7,123 bases of DNA from Marinagarivorans sp. UBA5870 (lineage in GTDB: Bacteria > Pseudomonadota > Gammaproteobacteria > Pseudomonadales > Cellvibrionaceae), in the NCBI GenBank assembly GCA_002432555.1, contig DJFO01000006.1, forward strand, positions 1,643-8,765, in the 5' to 3' direction. A program made the position numbers and the translations under genes. How positions within the stretch are numbered: the first letter of the stretch is position 1; every line of letters begins with the position of its first letter. Under the pieces are notes generated by a model. That model saw only the letters and a list, made by a program, of their open reading frames with translations. It was not told the origin of the DNA and ran no database searches. Positions 6,388 to 7,123 of the stretch are shown piece by piece.

Positions 6388-7123
6388 AGGGCATGTCAGA
6401 CAAAAGCTCGAGCTTGGTCACCAACTCCCGCACGCCGTGGGCATGGTCCTCGGCGAACACGTTGCTGGCGCACCACTGTCCCAAGCTGCCGATATTCAGC
6501 TTGGCGCAGACGGGGTGCACGCTCCAGGTCACTTGTAAGGGTGAGCAGGCCTGCTCGCTGTAGTTGGGCCCGGTGGTGGACCCGAGATACTCTACTGGCG
6601 TCCCAGTCGCTGTCGGCAGAGATTTCGCCTGGCAATAGCCGTTGATTTCCTCCGCCGCGTAATCAAAGTCGGCAAAGTTGATCGCCGCTGGGTCGTTCAC
6701 CAGGGTGAACACCTGGGATTCGACCCGCAGCTCAGGATTGCTGCAATTGGCGGCCATGCAAGCGCCCAGACTCCTCCCAGGCTTGACGTCGCAGGAGGAA
6801 AACACCCAGTGGACTTCGATGGTGTCCCCAGGTTTGAGCCCATGGCAGACGTCGACCTCGGGCGCACGCAACTCCGCCGCCGAAAGGGATTGGCTGATAT
6901 TGCACTGGTACCCTCCCCCATGACCATGATCCCCCTTGCCCGCGTAGACGGAAAAGTCGGCGGCCTTATGTTCGGCGCTGCTGTGGAAATGAATATTGCA
7001 AAGGTTCATCTGCGTATGGGGCGGCGCGAGGGAAAAAATATGGCTGTTCGATCCCGCTGGCTGGCTGAGATCCCGCGGAGCCTGGGGGCCGAATCCATCG
7101 CAGGAAATTAACGGCTGCGGCGG
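6386..7123 (-). CDS. Delta-class carbonic anhydrase (5' end beyond the window)
   Basis: This is the C-terminal 245 residues of a protein whose frame stays open to the right edge, so the start is not in the window. The ATG at 7009 is internal: upstream codons continue in the family pattern (CDGFGPQAPRD, then QPAGSNSHIFSLAPP). Numbering from the edge, the family hallmark HFHSSAEHK is at 45-53, with H45, H47 and H52 as candidate zinc-site residues. EVHWVFSSCDVKPG (103-116) and a C-terminal Cys-rich part also fit the bacterial relatives of the diatom TWCA1 enzyme. The reaction is reversible hydration of CO2 to bicarbonate. Eleven cysteines in the visible part suggest a disulfide-bonded, exported protein, and a signal peptide is expected just outside the window. 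It is transcribed towards the stressosome operon, so it is a separate transcription unit. The identification is from remembered family motifs, not a search. Confidence 0.85.
   Translation of the reverse strand, partial: PPQPLISCDGFGPQAPRDLSQPAGSNSHIFSLAPPHTQMNLCNIHFHSSAEHKAADFSVYAGKGDHGHGGGYQCNISQSLSAAELRAPEVDVCHGLKPGDTIEVHWVFSSCDVKPGRSLGACMAANCSNPELRVESQVFTLVNDPAAINFADFDYAAEEINGYCQAKSLPTATGTPVEYLGSTTGPNYSEQACSPLQVTWSVHPVCAKLNIGSLGQWCASNVFAEDHAHGVRELVTKLELLSDMP

Noticed and set aside
7007..7009. ATG read as the start of the carbonic anhydrase
   Set aside because: The minus-strand frame remains open to the window edge, and the upstream residues (CDGFGPQAPRD and following) belong to the family, so this Met is internal.

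Overview
The window reads as high-GC proteobacterial DNA, most likely from a gammaproteobacterium. This assignment is inference. It rests on an Rsb stressosome operon joined to two-component kinases instead of a sigma-B cascade (a layout described in Vibrio) and on a neighbouring delta-class carbonic anhydrase of the bacterial, export-type kind. No sigma factor, anti-sigma/anti-anti-sigma (RsbV/RsbW) pair, tRNA, rRNA, insertion sequence or CRISPR array is visible.

Layout. Bases 1-320 are a non-coding leader with a weak sigma-70-like promoter, nested inverted repeats around it, and a possible 5'-UTR hairpin followed by a short T run. Six plus-strand genes follow in one apparent operon (321-6337): rsbR (RsbRD-type sensor plus STAS), rsbS (single STAS scaffold), rsbT (GHKL serine/threonine kinase), an RsbT/RsbW-like ATPase fused to an RsbX/SpoIIE-type PP2C phosphatase, a hybrid histidine kinase whose input domain is another RsbT-like ATPase, and a second hybrid kinase with receiver domains at both ends. 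Four of the five junctions overlap or are only 7 bases apart. The rsbS-rsbT junction is the exception, with a 73-base gap and a GTG start. A 48-base convergent gap separates the operon from a minus-strand delta-class carbonic anhydrase gene that runs off the right edge.

How it may work (inference from the families). RsbR and RsbS would form the stressosome core and hold RsbT. Stress lets RsbT phosphorylate the conserved Ser/Thr of the STAS domains, and RsbT is released. The PP2C domain resets the core. The output appears to be rewired: the first hybrid kinase carries its own RsbT-like module, so the stressosome state could be passed to a His-Asp phosphorelay either through that module or through free RsbT. 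Neither kinase has a DNA-binding or other effector domain, so the final output lies outside the window. The carbonic anhydrase is transcribed towards the operon and need not be functionally linked to it.
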